Numbered from the stretch's first letter, positions 8,990-17,967 are shown. The stretch: 63,808 bases of DNA from Thalassotalea_H castellviae (GCF_031846185.1 NZ_JAVRIF010000014.1:1-63808), one strand, 5' to 3'. Notes: a model not told the origin generated them from the sequence alone. Numbers and translations: made by a program.

Positions 8990-11011
8990 ATGAAACTTAA
9001 CCCCGGACAAAATGAAGCAGTAAAATATGTCAGTGGCCCTTGCCTTGTATTAGCCGGTGCCGGAAGTGGAAAAACAGGGGTTATTTGCCAAAAAATTGCT
9101 TATCTTATTCAAAAGTGCGATTACAAGGCTCGAAACATTGCTGCCGTAACTTTTACGAATAAAGCCGCACGAGAAATGAAAGAACGTGTGGTTAACATGT
9201 TAGACAAAGCACTCACTCGAGGCTTAACCGTTTCAACGTTTCATTCATTAGGATTAGATATTGTTCGCAAAGAAATTAAAACCTTAGGTTACAAACCTGG
9301 TTTCACCCTCTTTGATGATCAAGACACTTTGGCTTTATTAAAAGAGCTCACCCAAGACGAGTTAGACGGCGATAAAGATTTACTGAACAAATTGCAAAGC
9401 ATGATTTCAAATTGGAAGAATGATTTATTACTTCCAGATAGCGCGATCAAATTGGCAAGCGATGCTGACACTAAAATGTATGCTGAATTTTATGCTATGT
9501 ATCAAAAGCATATGAAAGCATATAACGCGCTAGATTTTGACGATTTAATTTTGATCCCAACGTTATTATTGAAAAATTTCCCTGAGGTAAAAGCACGTTG
9601 GCAGCAAAAAATACAATATATGTTGGTTGATGAATATCAAGATACCAATGCCAGCCAATATGAATTAGTCAAACTTATCACCGGTGAAAAAGGTTTATTG
9701 ACTGTGGTTGGTGATGATGACCAATCTATATACTCTTGGCGTGGCGCAAAGCCACAAAACTTAGTGCTTTTAGGGGAAGATTTTCCACAGCTAAAATTAA
9801 TCAAACTCGAACAAAACTACCGCTCAAGTGGTCGAATTTTAAAATGTGCCAATATTTTAATTGCCAATAATCCACATGTTTATGATAAAGCCTTATTTAG
9901 TGAATTAAATTATGGGGTTGAGTTACGCGTTGTACAAACAAAAAATGAAGATCATGAAGTAGAAAGAGTGGTAGGTGAACTCATAGGCCATCGCTTTTTA
10001 AACCGTTCTAAATTTAAAGATTACGCCATACTATATCGCGGCAATCATCAATCACGTTTGCTTGAAAAAGCATTAATGACAAACCGGATCCCTTATAAAA
10101 TCAGCGGTGGTACCTCGTTTTTCTCACGCTCTGAAATAAAAGACATGATGGCCTTTTTACGTGTATTGGTGAACCCTGATGACGATAACGCTTTTCTACG
10201 AATCGTCAATGTTCCCCGTCGTGAAATAGGGCCAACTACCTTAGAAAAACTCGGTAGTTACGCAAATATGCGACAAATCAGTATGTTTGCAGCCAGTTTT
10301 GAATTAGGGCTTGAACAACATCTTCAAGGTCGAGGTCTAGCTGCTGTACAACGTTTTACGCAATGGATTGTTGAAACCGCAGACCATGCTGAACGTGGCG
10401 ACACTCCTGCTGTTTTACGCGCGATGGTACGCGAGATTAACTATGAAGATTGGCTGTACGATACTTCTCCCAGTGCAAAAGCAGCAGAAATGCGCATGAA
10501 AAATGTCACACAATTGTTTAGTTGGGTGCAACAAATGCTTGAAGGAGATGAAGACGAAGATCCGATGACCCTAGCTCAAGTCGTCACACGATTAACCTTG
10601 CGTGACATGATGGAGCGCAATGAAGATGAAGAAGAAAGTGATCAAGTACAGTTAATGACCTTACATGCTTCAAAAGGCTTAGAGTTCCCTTTTGTTTTTT
10701 TAATCGGTATGGAAGAAGGTTTACTACCACATCAAACCAGTATCGATGAAGGCAATGTAGAAGAAGAACGTCGACTTGCCTATGTTGGGATCACTCGAGC
10801 GCAGCGTGAATTGATTTTTACGTATGCTCGTGAACGCCGACAGTTTGGTGAAATTGCTCGCACCGAAGCCAGTAGATTTTTACATGAACTTCCGCAAGAT
10901 GATTTAAAATGGGAGTTGAGCCAAGTGAAAAAAAGCCAAGAACAAAAAGAACAAACGGCAAAAATGGGCGTAGCAAATTTACGAGAAATGTTAAAAAACA
11001 AACCTAAGTAA
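8990..11011 (+). CDS. rep: ATP-dependent DNA helicase Rep
   Basis: A superfamily 1A 3'-5' helicase with Walker A AGAGSGKT near residue 29, motif Ia TFTNKAAREM, DEYQDTN (Walker B), GDDDQSIYSWRGA, QNYRSS, LMTLHASKGLEF and VGITRAQREL. The open frame extends upstream to 8924, but ATG 8990 (MKLNPGQNEAV) gives 673 aa, the size of E. coli Rep with the same N-terminal pattern. Rep helps replication forks past protein roadblocks and works with DnaB and PriC. In E. coli rep lies next to gppA; here it is 30 kb away. Confidence 0.95.
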   Translation: MKLNPGQNEAVKYVSGPCLVLAGAGSGKTGVICQKIAYLIQKCDYKARNIAAVTFTNKAAREMKERVVNMLDKALTRGLTVSTFHSLGLDIVRKEIKTLGYKPGFTLFDDQDTLALLKELTQDELDGDKDLLNKLQSMISNWKNDLLLPDSAIKLASDADTKMYAEFYAMYQKHMKAYNALDFDDLILIPTLLLKNFPEVKARWQQKIQYMLVDEYQDTNASQYELVKLITGEKGLLTVVGDDDQSIYSWRGAKPQNLVLLGEDFPQLKLIKLEQNYRSSGRILKCANILIANNPHVYDKALFSELNYGVELRVVQTKNEDHEVERVVGELIGHRFLNRSKFKDYAILYRGNHQSRLLEKALMTNRIPYKISGGTSFFSRSEIKDMMAFLRVLVNPDDDNAFLRIVNVPRREIGPTTLEKLGSYANMRQISMFAASFELGLEQHLQGRGLAAVQRFTQWIVETADHAERGDTPAVLRAMVREINYEDWLYDTSPSAKAAEMRMKNVTQLFSWVQQMLEGDEDEDPMTLAQVVTRLTLRDMMERNEDEEESDQVQLMTLHASKGLEFPFVFLIGMEEGLLPHQTSIDEGNVEEERRLAYVGITRAQRELIFTYARERRQFGEIARTEASRFLHELPQDDLKWELSQVKKSQEQKEQTAKMGVANLREMLKNKPK

Positions 11012-11065
11012 TCGCGATGTTTAAATTGTCTTTAGTTGGTTTTAGTTGATTTTAATGGCTTCGAA

Positions 11066-11542
11066 TTAGGACGTTAGCCCTAATATCATCGTTTCCATAA
11101 AAACAATAAAGCCCTTAAGGTTATTGCTGTTCCAAGCTCGTTTAACTTGAGCATCTTGAGAGTTAATATAAGTAGTTAACCTTTTGTAACTGCCCGGCTG
11201 AAAATTTTCACAACATTTTTTAACAACTTTATGCATTTCGCCTTTGCCGCGAATGCTCTCTCTAAAAATAGTCGCATAGTTTGTCACTAAAGGTGTCAAC
11301 AACACCACAGACTCATTATCAGTACGTTCTGATTGTGCTGCGGTAAATCGAGCATGAATAAAGTCTTCATTTTTTTGCGCCACAACCGCAAATGCATCAA
11401 TCATCATCTTTGATTCTTTTTTAATTTGACTGGCTTCTTTTTTTACCGCTTTTAATTCCGCGATTAATTTTTCAGAACGAAAATAATAATAGACACTGAT
11501 AACAACAAAAAGCACGATAATCGCTAAACTAAATAACATCAT
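11066..11542 (-). CDS. Small single-pass membrane protein with coiled coil, unknown function
   Basis: A 158-aa protein not recognised as a named family. One hydrophobic helix at residues 2-21 (FSLAIIVLFVVISVYYYF) is followed by a Lys/Glu-rich coiled coil at about 24-50 and a mostly helical cytosolic part containing two adjacent cysteines (KKCCENF) near residue 108. Its start lies 5 bases after the stop of the upstream TPR/degenerate-GGDEF gene, whose TAG stop sits inside this gene's ribosome site (TTAGGTGTA). The two are almost certainly co-transcribed, and this protein may be a partner of that membrane protein (inference). Confidence 0.7.
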   Translation of the reverse strand: MMLFSLAIIVLFVVISVYYYFRSEKLIAELKAVKKEASQIKKESKMMIDAFAVVAQKNEDFIHARFTAAQSERTDNESVVLLTPLVTNYATIFRESIRGKGEMHKVVKKCCENFQPGSYKRLTTYINSQDAQVKRAWNSNNLKGFIVFMETMILGLTS

Positions 11543-11547
11543 TACAC

Positions 11548-13413
11548 CTAATTTTTATAGCTACTATACTCAGCTCGGGTTGATTCACTCAACCGAGATA
11601 AAAAGATATAAGGGTCAATATCTTGAGCACTTGGGGATTGATAATCATAACCAATTTTAATGGTAAACTCACCTAAGTTAGCAAAAAACTGCACCTTTAA
11701 TGCCTCGGTTAACTGCCCAAAAAGCTCTTTCAAATATTGGCTATCTTGATGTGGACATAAAAATAAATATTCGCCCTGATTAATCAACCCAACTTGGTCA
11801 AACTCACCGCGATATTCATTGACTAACGTTGAAATAGTGCGTGACACTTCCGCGATCACTCGTTTATTAAATTGAAACTCTAACTCTTGCCAATTATCAA
11901 TTGAAAAATAACCAACCATTAACGGATATTCATATTTTCGGGCCATTTTAAAATGTTGCTGATAAAACTTTTTGGTTTGCGAAGGACTCGCCAAGTAATC
12001 TAACGGCTTTTCAACCTCGTCATACTGCTGATTTAATCTTAATGCTCGTGCTCTAAACCCTAAAAACAACAATAAACAAAACAATAATCCGACGATAGAA
12101 ATTAAGAAAACGATCATATTCTTTTGTTGCTGATATTTTTGCGTAAACTGATTTTTTAAATCGGTTTCTTCCGCCATACCAAGCGATAAGTCACGGCGTT
12201 TTTCTGATTCTAGTTTCTCGGCATTCATAGTGTTAAAGAGTTTTTGCTTAGAAAAACTAAATTTGTTTAACAACTCAGTGTATTTACGTTGTGCTGTGAA
12301 GGCTTTTTCGAATAATTGCTTGTTATGATACATAGTGGCTAATAATGCATATAATTCAATTTGTTCATGCGTTAATTCTACGCGATCAGCAACCAGTTCA
12401 GCTTCTTTCAAATACTGAAACGCAATGTCATCTTTTTTGAGTAATTGACTCACTTTCGCTAAATAAATCAGGGTTGTTAAATAAGGTAAAGATAAATTTT
12501 GGCCATGAAATAGCGTTTTGGCTTTTAACAGTTGCTCGAGTGATTCTTCCGCTTTATTTTGCCGAAACAATACCTGTCCTAAGCCCATTTTTCCATAAGC
12601 AACTTTAATGGGTGCCTGTTTCTTTTCAGCCAAGGTAATAGCTTTCCAAAACCCATGATGAGCATCATCTAAACGCCCTAAACTCAAGTAAGATCTAGCT
12701 AAATCGGTATAGGTACTTTCAATATTATTGACTTTCGACAAATCGTATCTAAGTTTCAAAATTCGATTATACAAGGTCACGGAGGTTTGATAATCGCCCG
12801 TATAAAAATAGGCACTAGCTAACACATTTAAGACAGCGAGGTGGTCAGAAAATTCTTGATGCTGGGTTAGATATTGTTTGACTCGTTCTAGATCAGAAAA
12901 CGCTTGTTGATGATTCAAGTTTAAAGCATTGGTCATTGAACGATAACTTAAAGCTTGCACTAAAAATTTAGGGTTGTTTAATTGTGTCGCTAGATTGACT
13001 GACTCTTCCGCCATTTGTTGCGCTTGTTTAAACTTGCCACGAAAGTAATAACCTGAGGTTATTTTCAATATTAACGTCAACCGTAACGTGACATCAATAT
13101 TAGTTAAACTTTCACCATCAAGCGAAAACTGCATGGCGCGAGATAAGTCTCCTTTATTTGTTGCGGCATCAGCTAATAAGCTAAACACTTTACCAACGGT
13201 ATTGTTATCATAAAACGTTCTATTTTGAATAATATCCTGAGACAGTTGCACGACTTCATCGTTATCTAAAAGTTCAGGGTCGATTAAAAACAAGCGCTCT
13301 ACTTTCGCAATATTCTGCTCAATATCGGTTAAATTTTCATCCGCCGCATAGCTTTTGACCACAATACCAAGCTGGAGTAACAAAAAAAATAATAATAATT
13401 TTTTTACATACAT
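11548..13413 (-). CDS. TPR membrane protein with degenerate GGDEF-like C-terminus
   Basis: A 621-aa protein. A signal sequence (residues 1-24) is followed by TPR-like helical repeats to about residue 370, a coiled-coil stretch, a transmembrane helix near 418-438 (MIVFLISIVGLLFCLLLFLGF) and a cytosolic C-terminal domain with GGDEF-like hydrophobic spacing. At the place of the catalytic loop it reads NQGEY (545-549) instead of GGDEF, and the usual DxLTGLxNR entry motif is missing, so cyclase activity is not expected; it could bind nucleotide or act as a scaffold. ATG 13413 is preferred over the upstream in-frame TTG 13437 because it begins at the signal peptide; neither has a strong ribosome site. 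First gene of a pair with the 158-aa protein, divergent from the riboswitch. Confidence 0.75.
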   Translation of the reverse strand: MYVKKLLLFFLLLQLGIVVKSYAADENLTDIEQNIAKVERLFLIDPELLDNDEVVQLSQDIIQNRTFYDNNTVGKVFSLLADAATNKGDLSRAMQFSLDGESLTNIDVTLRLTLILKITSGYYFRGKFKQAQQMAEESVNLATQLNNPKFLVQALSYRSMTNALNLNHQQAFSDLERVKQYLTQHQEFSDHLAVLNVLASAYFYTGDYQTSVTLYNRILKLRYDLSKVNNIESTYTDLARSYLSLGRLDDAHHGFWKAITLAEKKQAPIKVAYGKMGLGQVLFRQNKAEESLEQLLKAKTLFHGQNLSLPYLTTLIYLAKVSQLLKKDDIAFQYLKEAELVADRVELTHEQIELYALLATMYHNKQLFEKAFTAQRKYTELLNKFSFSKQKLFNTMNAEKLESEKRRDLSLGMAEETDLKNQFTQKYQQQKNMIVFLISIVGLLFCLLLFLGFRARALRLNQQYDEVEKPLDYLASPSQTKKFYQQHFKMARKYEYPLMVGYFSIDNWQELEFQFNKRVIAEVSRTISTLVNEYRGEFDQVGLINQGEYLFLCPHQDSQYLKELFGQLTEALKVQFFANLGEFTIKIGYDYQSPSAQDIDPYIFLSRLSESTRAEYSSYKN

Positions 13414-13498
13414 GTAGGAATTTTTCTCGTTTTTCAATCAGTTAAAAAATATTTTTTTACGCCTTATGCTTCTGAACAAGCAATATCAATGATAAAGG

Positions 13499-13526
13499 TT
13501 TACAAGCAAACTTCATAGCTTATAAT
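13499..13526 (+). promoter_or_regulatory. Sigma-70 type promoter of the riboswitch RNA
   Basis: TTTACA (13499-13504) and a perfect TATAAT (13521-13526) are separated by 16 bases. Transcription would begin near 13533, just before the first pairing strand of the aptamer, which supports the plus-strand orientation. Confidence 0.7.
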
Positions 13527-13538
13527 GTTTTCAGAGCT

Positions 13539-13697
13539 TCTAAAGCTCGATAAGGGCAAATCTAGCGAAAGCTAGAGACGCAAAGTTACCGGTCTAAAGG
13601 GAAACCTATGATAGCGGAACTACCAAATTTAGATATAGTGGGGGCTTGTCTATATTTAGCAGACTCTATCTATTTCCTGCTGTGTACTTTGCGTGCT
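13539..13697 (+). ncRNA. Cyclic-di-GMP-I (GEMM-I) riboswitch with expression platform, no downstream gene
   Basis: The conserved GEMM-I blocks appear in order: GGGCAAA (13554-13560), a six-pair helix closed by a GAAA tetraloop (13561-13576), GACGCAAAG (13577-13585), ACCGG, and a TCTAA/TATG tetraloop-receptor-like internal loop on a second GAAA-capped stem, then AGCGGAACTACC to 13624. Outer helix strands TCTAAA (13539-13544) and TTTAGA (13628-13633) close it. Two switching elements follow. The 3' strand of the outer helix can instead pair with CTATATTTA (13650-13658), and ACTTTGCGT (13686-13694) is the exact complement of aptamer core ACGCAAAGT (13578-13586). No T-run terminator and no standard gene follow on this strand; the RNA runs antisense into the DUF885 gene end at 13713. 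Confidence 0.9.
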
Positions 13698-13712
13698 TCC
13701 CTTGTCCCTTAC

Positions 13713-15482
13713 TTATTTACCGTCCTTAGGTAACTCTTTCTCAGTAATATATTGGTTTATCACTTGTTCCAACATAGATAACGGCATTGAACCATTTTTT
13801 AGTACTTCGTCATGAAACTCTCGTAAGTCGAATGCGACACCTAAAGTATCTTCGGCTTTTTTACGCAGTCTTTTAATGGTAAGTTCACCAATTTTGTACG
13901 AAAGTGCCTGACCTGGCCATGAAATGTAGCGATCTATTTCGGTTTTTACATTATGTAATGACAAAGCCGTATTATCAGCTAAAAATGACATTGCACGATC
14001 TCGACTCCAATTTTTGCTATGCATACCTGTATCAACCACTAATCGACACGCTCGCCACATTTCATAAGTGAGGCGGCCAAAGTCGCTATAAGGGTCTTGA
14101 TAAAAACCGGCTTCAATACCTAAAAATTCAGAATATAACCCCCAGCCTTCGCCAAAAGCAGAAATATAAGTACTGTTACGAAATTCCGGCACATTTTTCA
14201 TTTCCTTGGCCAAAGAACCTTGTAAATGATGACCTGGAACTGCTTCATGTAAAGTTAGTGCTTCAAGTACATAAAGCGGACGACGGTCTAAACGGTATGT
14301 ATTGACCCAGTAATTACCCGGCTGATCTTCTCTTGAAGGTCCAGCGTAACGACCCGTTGTATATTTAGGGGCAATGCTTGCAGGTACAGGCATAACACCA
14401 TAGGGTGTGCGAGGTAATTTTTTAAATAATTGCGGTAATTTAGCGTCCATTTTTTTTGCGATAAATGACGCTTCTTTCAATAACTCTTCTGGCGTTGTTG
14501 CATAAAACTGAGGATCGGTACGTAAAAACTCAACAAAACTAGCAAAATCACCTTGATAACCTACATTGCGAATGATTTGTTCCATTTCAGCTCGAATGCG
14601 CGCGACTTCTTCCAGACCCTTTTGATGAATCTCATCCGCAGACATAGTTAACGTCGTGTAATGTTCGACCCTATTTTTATAATAATTATCACCATTGGGC
14701 AGTGAATTTGCTGCAATGTTTTGACGACCATTGGGTTGATAAACATTCACCATATAATCATAGAATTTCTGATAACTAGTGTTGACTTTTTCGCGGATAA
14801 TTTGCTGAGCTTGCGCTCTTAAATCAGCCTTAAGGCTTGCGGTAAAATGATCAGGCATTTTTTTAAAAGGTTGGTAAAACTCACTCTCTGTCACATCCTG
14901 TTTAATATAAGCTTTAATAGATTCTTCAAAACCAATAAGTACTACGGCCGGTTGGGTAATACCTTCTTTGATACCCAAATCCATCCACGCCATTTGCTGA
15001 TCAAAATATGTTGGCAGAGCAGCCATGCGCTTTAAGTAATCTTGATAATCTTGCTCAACTTTAAATTGTACACGGCTACGTATCCAACTGATCCCCACAT
15101 GAAATCCGGACTCTGCAGTGAGCGGCATGTAATGTTCTTTATTGACATAACTATCTAATTGATTTTTTATTTTATAGGCCAGAACTGACCAATTAATTTG
15201 ATCACTTTGAGTCAAACTCTCACGATTAATTTTTAATAATTTTTGATAAATCTTTTTCTTACCTTGGTAGTTTTTTAATAATACTTGCGGAGAAAGATCA
15301 GGCAAACGCGCATTATTATCCGCAACACCCGGTTGGCTAAATGGGCTCAATGTTTTTTGATATTGATGATATTCATTAATCACTTCGCGAAGCGCTAAAC
15401 TGTTCCATCGGCTAGTATCTTTTGGTAATTGACCACAAGCGGTTAATAGAATAAGGCAAAAAAAAGAGATCAGATATTTCAT
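13713..15482 (-). CDS. DUF885 family lipoprotein, putative metallopeptidase
   Basis: A 589-aa exported lipoprotein: the N-terminus MKYLISFFCLILLTAC ends in a lipobox with Cys16. The DUF885 hallmark LTLHEAVPGHHLQG, around residue 410, contains HExxxGHH, which resembles a zinc-binding site; together with the following Glu/Gly-rich helix (SAFGEGWGLYSE) it suggests a metal-dependent peptidase. Substrate and physiology are not established for most members. The gene is monocistronic. A plus-strand riboswitch RNA points into its 3' end, so c-di-GMP-dependent antisense transcription across it is possible (inference). Confidence 0.88.
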   Translation of the reverse strand: MKYLISFFCLILLTACGQLPKDTSRWNSLALREVINEYHQYQKTLSPFSQPGVADNNARLPDLSPQVLLKNYQGKKKIYQKLLKINRESLTQSDQINWSVLAYKIKNQLDSYVNKEHYMPLTAESGFHVGISWIRSRVQFKVEQDYQDYLKRMAALPTYFDQQMAWMDLGIKEGITQPAVVLIGFEESIKAYIKQDVTESEFYQPFKKMPDHFTASLKADLRAQAQQIIREKVNTSYQKFYDYMVNVYQPNGRQNIAANSLPNGDNYYKNRVEHYTTLTMSADEIHQKGLEEVARIRAEMEQIIRNVGYQGDFASFVEFLRTDPQFYATTPEELLKEASFIAKKMDAKLPQLFKKLPRTPYGVMPVPASIAPKYTTGRYAGPSREDQPGNYWVNTYRLDRRPLYVLEALTLHEAVPGHHLQGSLAKEMKNVPEFRNSTYISAFGEGWGLYSEFLGIEAGFYQDPYSDFGRLTYEMWRACRLVVDTGMHSKNWSRDRAMSFLADNTALSLHNVKTEIDRYISWPGQALSYKIGELTIKRLRKKAEDTLGVAFDLREFHDEVLKNGSMPLSMLEQVINQYITEKELPKDGK

Positions 15483-15715
15483 TATTATTGTTCAAAGTAA
15501 AATTATGACTCCACTTTATCAAAATTTTTCCCCGATGAAAGCTCAAGTTTCAGAATATAAATTTGAAAATATGTACAATAATGCAAAAAAAATGCATTTA
15601 TTAACAAAATATTAATAATTATTGGGAATTTACTATAGAAGTTTATATAAAATTACTAGAGAATAACCTTAATAAAAATAATAAAACTGTAGTATTAAAT
15701 AGAGGTTTGGCAGTA

Positions 15716-16726
15716 GTGAAGCATCATGACACCATTGAACAAGCAGATCAAAAGCTCGCCTTAGCTATCAAACAATTACAGCTTTGGCATTTGCCTGCCA
15801 CGCCAATAAATTATGCCGTTGGTTACGAGTTTGTTAATAAAAAAAATTCCGCGCTAATCTCTCAAATAAAACAACATTTAAGTCTTGGTAAAAAACTCGA
15901 TAATTATTTTATTAATGAAATTTTTCAGCTGCATGTCTTAGGGCAAGGAAGTTTTAGAGACGATATTATCACCGATATTGATGAGTTAATTACCGATGTT
16001 CAAAGCAGTAATCAACATTCGGTAAAATATGCCAACGGTTTAATTGAAAAGATTGACGACAGTGTTACTCATTTAAAATCCAATAATCGCCAAAAAATCA
16101 ACCATGCTATCCAGCAAATTGAAAATGCCTCAAAATCATTTAAGCAAAAACAACAACAGCTCGCGAAGCAATTATTGATTTCGAAAAAACAATCATTGTC
16201 TTTGCAAAGTGAATTAGAAGAAGTCAAAAAAGAAATATACCTTGACCCACTGACTGGCCTATATAACCGTAAAGCATTAAACAAACATTTAGATCAATGG
16301 ACCACTGAAGACCCCCATAAGCATGTCGCCGCTATTGTTGTCAGTGTTGATAAATTAGCACATGTAAACGAGAAGTTTGGTAATTTAATCAGCGATGTAC
16401 TTCTGTCAAAAATTGCCAATAAAGTTGGAAGTTATGTTGGTGAAAGTGGCTTGCCTATTCGCTCTGGGCAAGATGAGTTTTTAATTTTATTACCGGAAGT
16501 TGAACGCACCGTGGCAGGTGAAATAGCGGAGAAGATACGTCAAGGTGTTGAAAAATTACGCTTTGTAAGCAGTAAATCAGGTATAAGACTCCCACAAATG
16601 ACAGTCTCTCTAGGCGTAAATGATTTTAAAGTTTCTCAAAACGCTCAAACGGTGATCAATTATACCCGAAGTTTAGTCACTGATATGCAACGAAGTGGCG
16701 CTAATGCGGTGATGGTTTCTCACTAA
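15716..16726 (+). CDS. Cytosolic GGDEF-family protein with GQDEF active-site variant
   Basis: A 336-aa soluble protein. The N-terminal half is helical and ends in a coiled coil (about residues 110-175, rich in Gln and Lys). The C-terminal GGDEF domain starts DPLTGLYNRKALN. The signature reads SGQDEF (GQDEF at 251-255): the second glycine is replaced by Gln, and no RxxD I-site is present, so cyclase activity is uncertain. The frame also opens at TTG 15707; I chose GTG 15716 because AGAGG lies ten bases upstream, whereas TTG 15707 is too close to it. The 3' end overlaps the convergent DUF523 gene by 26 bases. Confidence 0.82.
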   Translation: MKHHDTIEQADQKLALAIKQLQLWHLPATPINYAVGYEFVNKKNSALISQIKQHLSLGKKLDNYFINEIFQLHVLGQGSFRDDIITDIDELITDVQSSNQHSVKYANGLIEKIDDSVTHLKSNNRQKINHAIQQIENASKSFKQKQQQLAKQLLISKKQSLSLQSELEEVKKEIYLDPLTGLYNRKALNKHLDQWTTEDPHKHVAAIVVSVDKLAHVNEKFGNLISDVLLSKIANKVGSYVGESGLPIRSGQDEFLILLPEVERTVAGEIAEKIRQGVEKLRFVSSKSGIRLPQMTVSLGVNDFKVSQNAQTVINYTRSLVTDMQRSGANAVMVSH

Positions 16727-17183
16727 AACTAGCGAGTTCAGCAATTAAAGCCGTTATATTTTTCTCTGAAAATACCCGTACACCATGTTGTCTTAAAAGC
16801 TTAGTTGTAACTCCCTCTCCACTCATTTTTTCTTGCGTAAATGTGCCATCATAAATCGTGGTACTTCCACAAGAAGGGCTTGATTCTTTTAACAGTGCAA
16901 ATCGAATATGATGTTGTTGGCAAAGGGTTAAAGCACGTTGTGCACCTTTGTTAAATTGTGCTGAAACATCAACACCATCACAAGTTAAGATACGTTGACT
17001 CTTAGCTTGAATTTCAGCGGGCTGTCTTGGTACAGGCAAACCGCCCGCAATTTCAGGACAAAAACTGACGACTTGTTTGTTGTGTATCCAGCTCAATAAG
17101 CTTTGATTTAACAACTGTTGGCTCGTACCGTCGTACCGTACTTTTTCACCGAGAAAACACGCACTCACTAATATTTTTATCAT
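16701..17183 (-). CDS. DUF523 family protein
   Basis: A 160-aa protein with the family opening ILVSACFLGEKVRYDG and the conserved segments FCPEIAGGLPVPRQPAEI and LLKESSPSCG. Conserved cysteines at residues 8, about 42 and in the SPSCG loop hint at a metal or Fe-S site, but no biochemical role is established. It ends the pair with the DUF3630 gene, one base between them, and overlaps the GGDEF gene tail by 26 bases on the opposite strand. Confidence 0.88.
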   Translation of the reverse strand: MIKILVSACFLGEKVRYDGTSQQLLNQSLLSWIHNKQVVSFCPEIAGGLPVPRQPAEIQAKSQRILTCDGVDVSAQFNKGAQRALTLCQQHHIRFALLKESSPSCGSTTIYDGTFTQEKMSGEGVTTKLLRQHGVRVFSEKNITALIAELASFSEKPSPH

Positions 17184-17184
17184 A

Positions 17185-17484
17185 TTATTTCAGATTCATT
17201 AACTGATACAATTTGGCTAATAATGCCGCACTATCATGCTCAGGGCATTCAATCCAAATAGATTGACTGTAGCATTCAAAGTTTAATGTAAAATCATGTT
17301 GCTGCCATTTAAATCTTACGGATGCTAAATCAGCCCCTTGCGAGTATTCTACTTTTTGTAAAATGACATATTGCTGAAAATATCGCTCAACCATTGATGT
17401 TAAGTCGTCTTGTGACCAATCATAGTGGCAGTCTACAATAATCGCTGTCGAAGCGATTGCTTTACAGGTAAATTCTATATTCAC
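17185..17484 (-). CDS. DUF3630 family protein
   Basis: A 99-aa cytosolic protein resembling the DUF3630 family of marine gammaproteobacteria: a small alpha/beta fold with WSQDDLTSMVERYF and a C-terminal WIECPEHDSAALLAKLYQLM. No function is known. It immediately precedes the DUF523 gene, so the two are probably co-transcribed. The family name is from recall of the pattern and not a search. Confidence 0.7.
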   Translation of the reverse strand: MNIEFTCKAIASTAIIVDCHYDWSQDDLTSMVERYFQQYVILQKVEYSQGADLASVRFKWQQHDFTLNFECYSQSIWIECPEHDSAALLAKLYQLMNLK

Positions 17485-17620
17485 GTAATTGCTTGTCCAA
17501 TATCAATAAACTTGCTTTTTCCCGCATATAATACAAAAAAACTTAAGACAGTTTCGCTCTTTTCTCATATAATCGAGAAAGAGCTATAAAAATTTTAAAT
17601 TGACTAAGAGAGATAACGTT

Positions 17621-17920
17621 ATGAAAAAACTTACTTTGGCTATTGCAGCTACAGTGATGATTGCGTCTCCTGCATTTGCTGGTGATGTGGATGCTGGAAA
17701 AGCTAAATCAGGTACGTGTGCGGCCTGTCATGGCGCAGCAGGTATTTCAGCAATTCCTATGTACCCTAACTTAGCGGGTCAGAAAGAAGTTTATATTGCT
17801 AAACAATTAAAAGACTTCAAAGCAGGCAAACGTAAAGATCCAGTGATGGGTGCGATGGCAATGCCTTTATCTGATGACGATATTGCTAACCTTGCTGCTT
17901 ACTACTCAAGCTTAAAATAA
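17621..17920 (+). CDS. Periplasmic class I cytochrome c (c4/c5-like, monoheme)
   Basis: A 99-aa precursor. The signal peptide MKKLTLAIAATVMIASPAFA is cleaved before GDVDAG. One heme site CAACH lies near residue 36, and MGAMAMPLSDDDIANLAAYY supplies the distal Met ligand. It should be an electron carrier between quinol-oxidising complexes and terminal oxidases. The frame is open seven codons further upstream, but ATG 17621 has AAGAGAG upstream and a textbook signal peptide. Monocistronic, followed by a strong terminator. Confidence 0.93.
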   Translation: MKKLTLAIAATVMIASPAFAGDVDAGKAKSGTCAACHGAAGISAIPMYPNLAGQKEVYIAKQLKDFKAGKRKDPVMGAMAMPLSDDDIANLAAYYSSLK

Positions 17921-17940
17921 TTGCTCTTGTTAAGTTCAAG

Positions 17941-17967
17941 AAAAGCGTTCTTTTGAACGCTTTTTTT
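17941..17967 (+). terminator. Intrinsic terminator of the cytochrome c gene
   Basis: A perfect 10-bp stem AAAAGCGTTC / GAACGCTTTT with a TTTT loop runs into a run of T, 20 bases after the stop codon. Confidence 0.93.
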
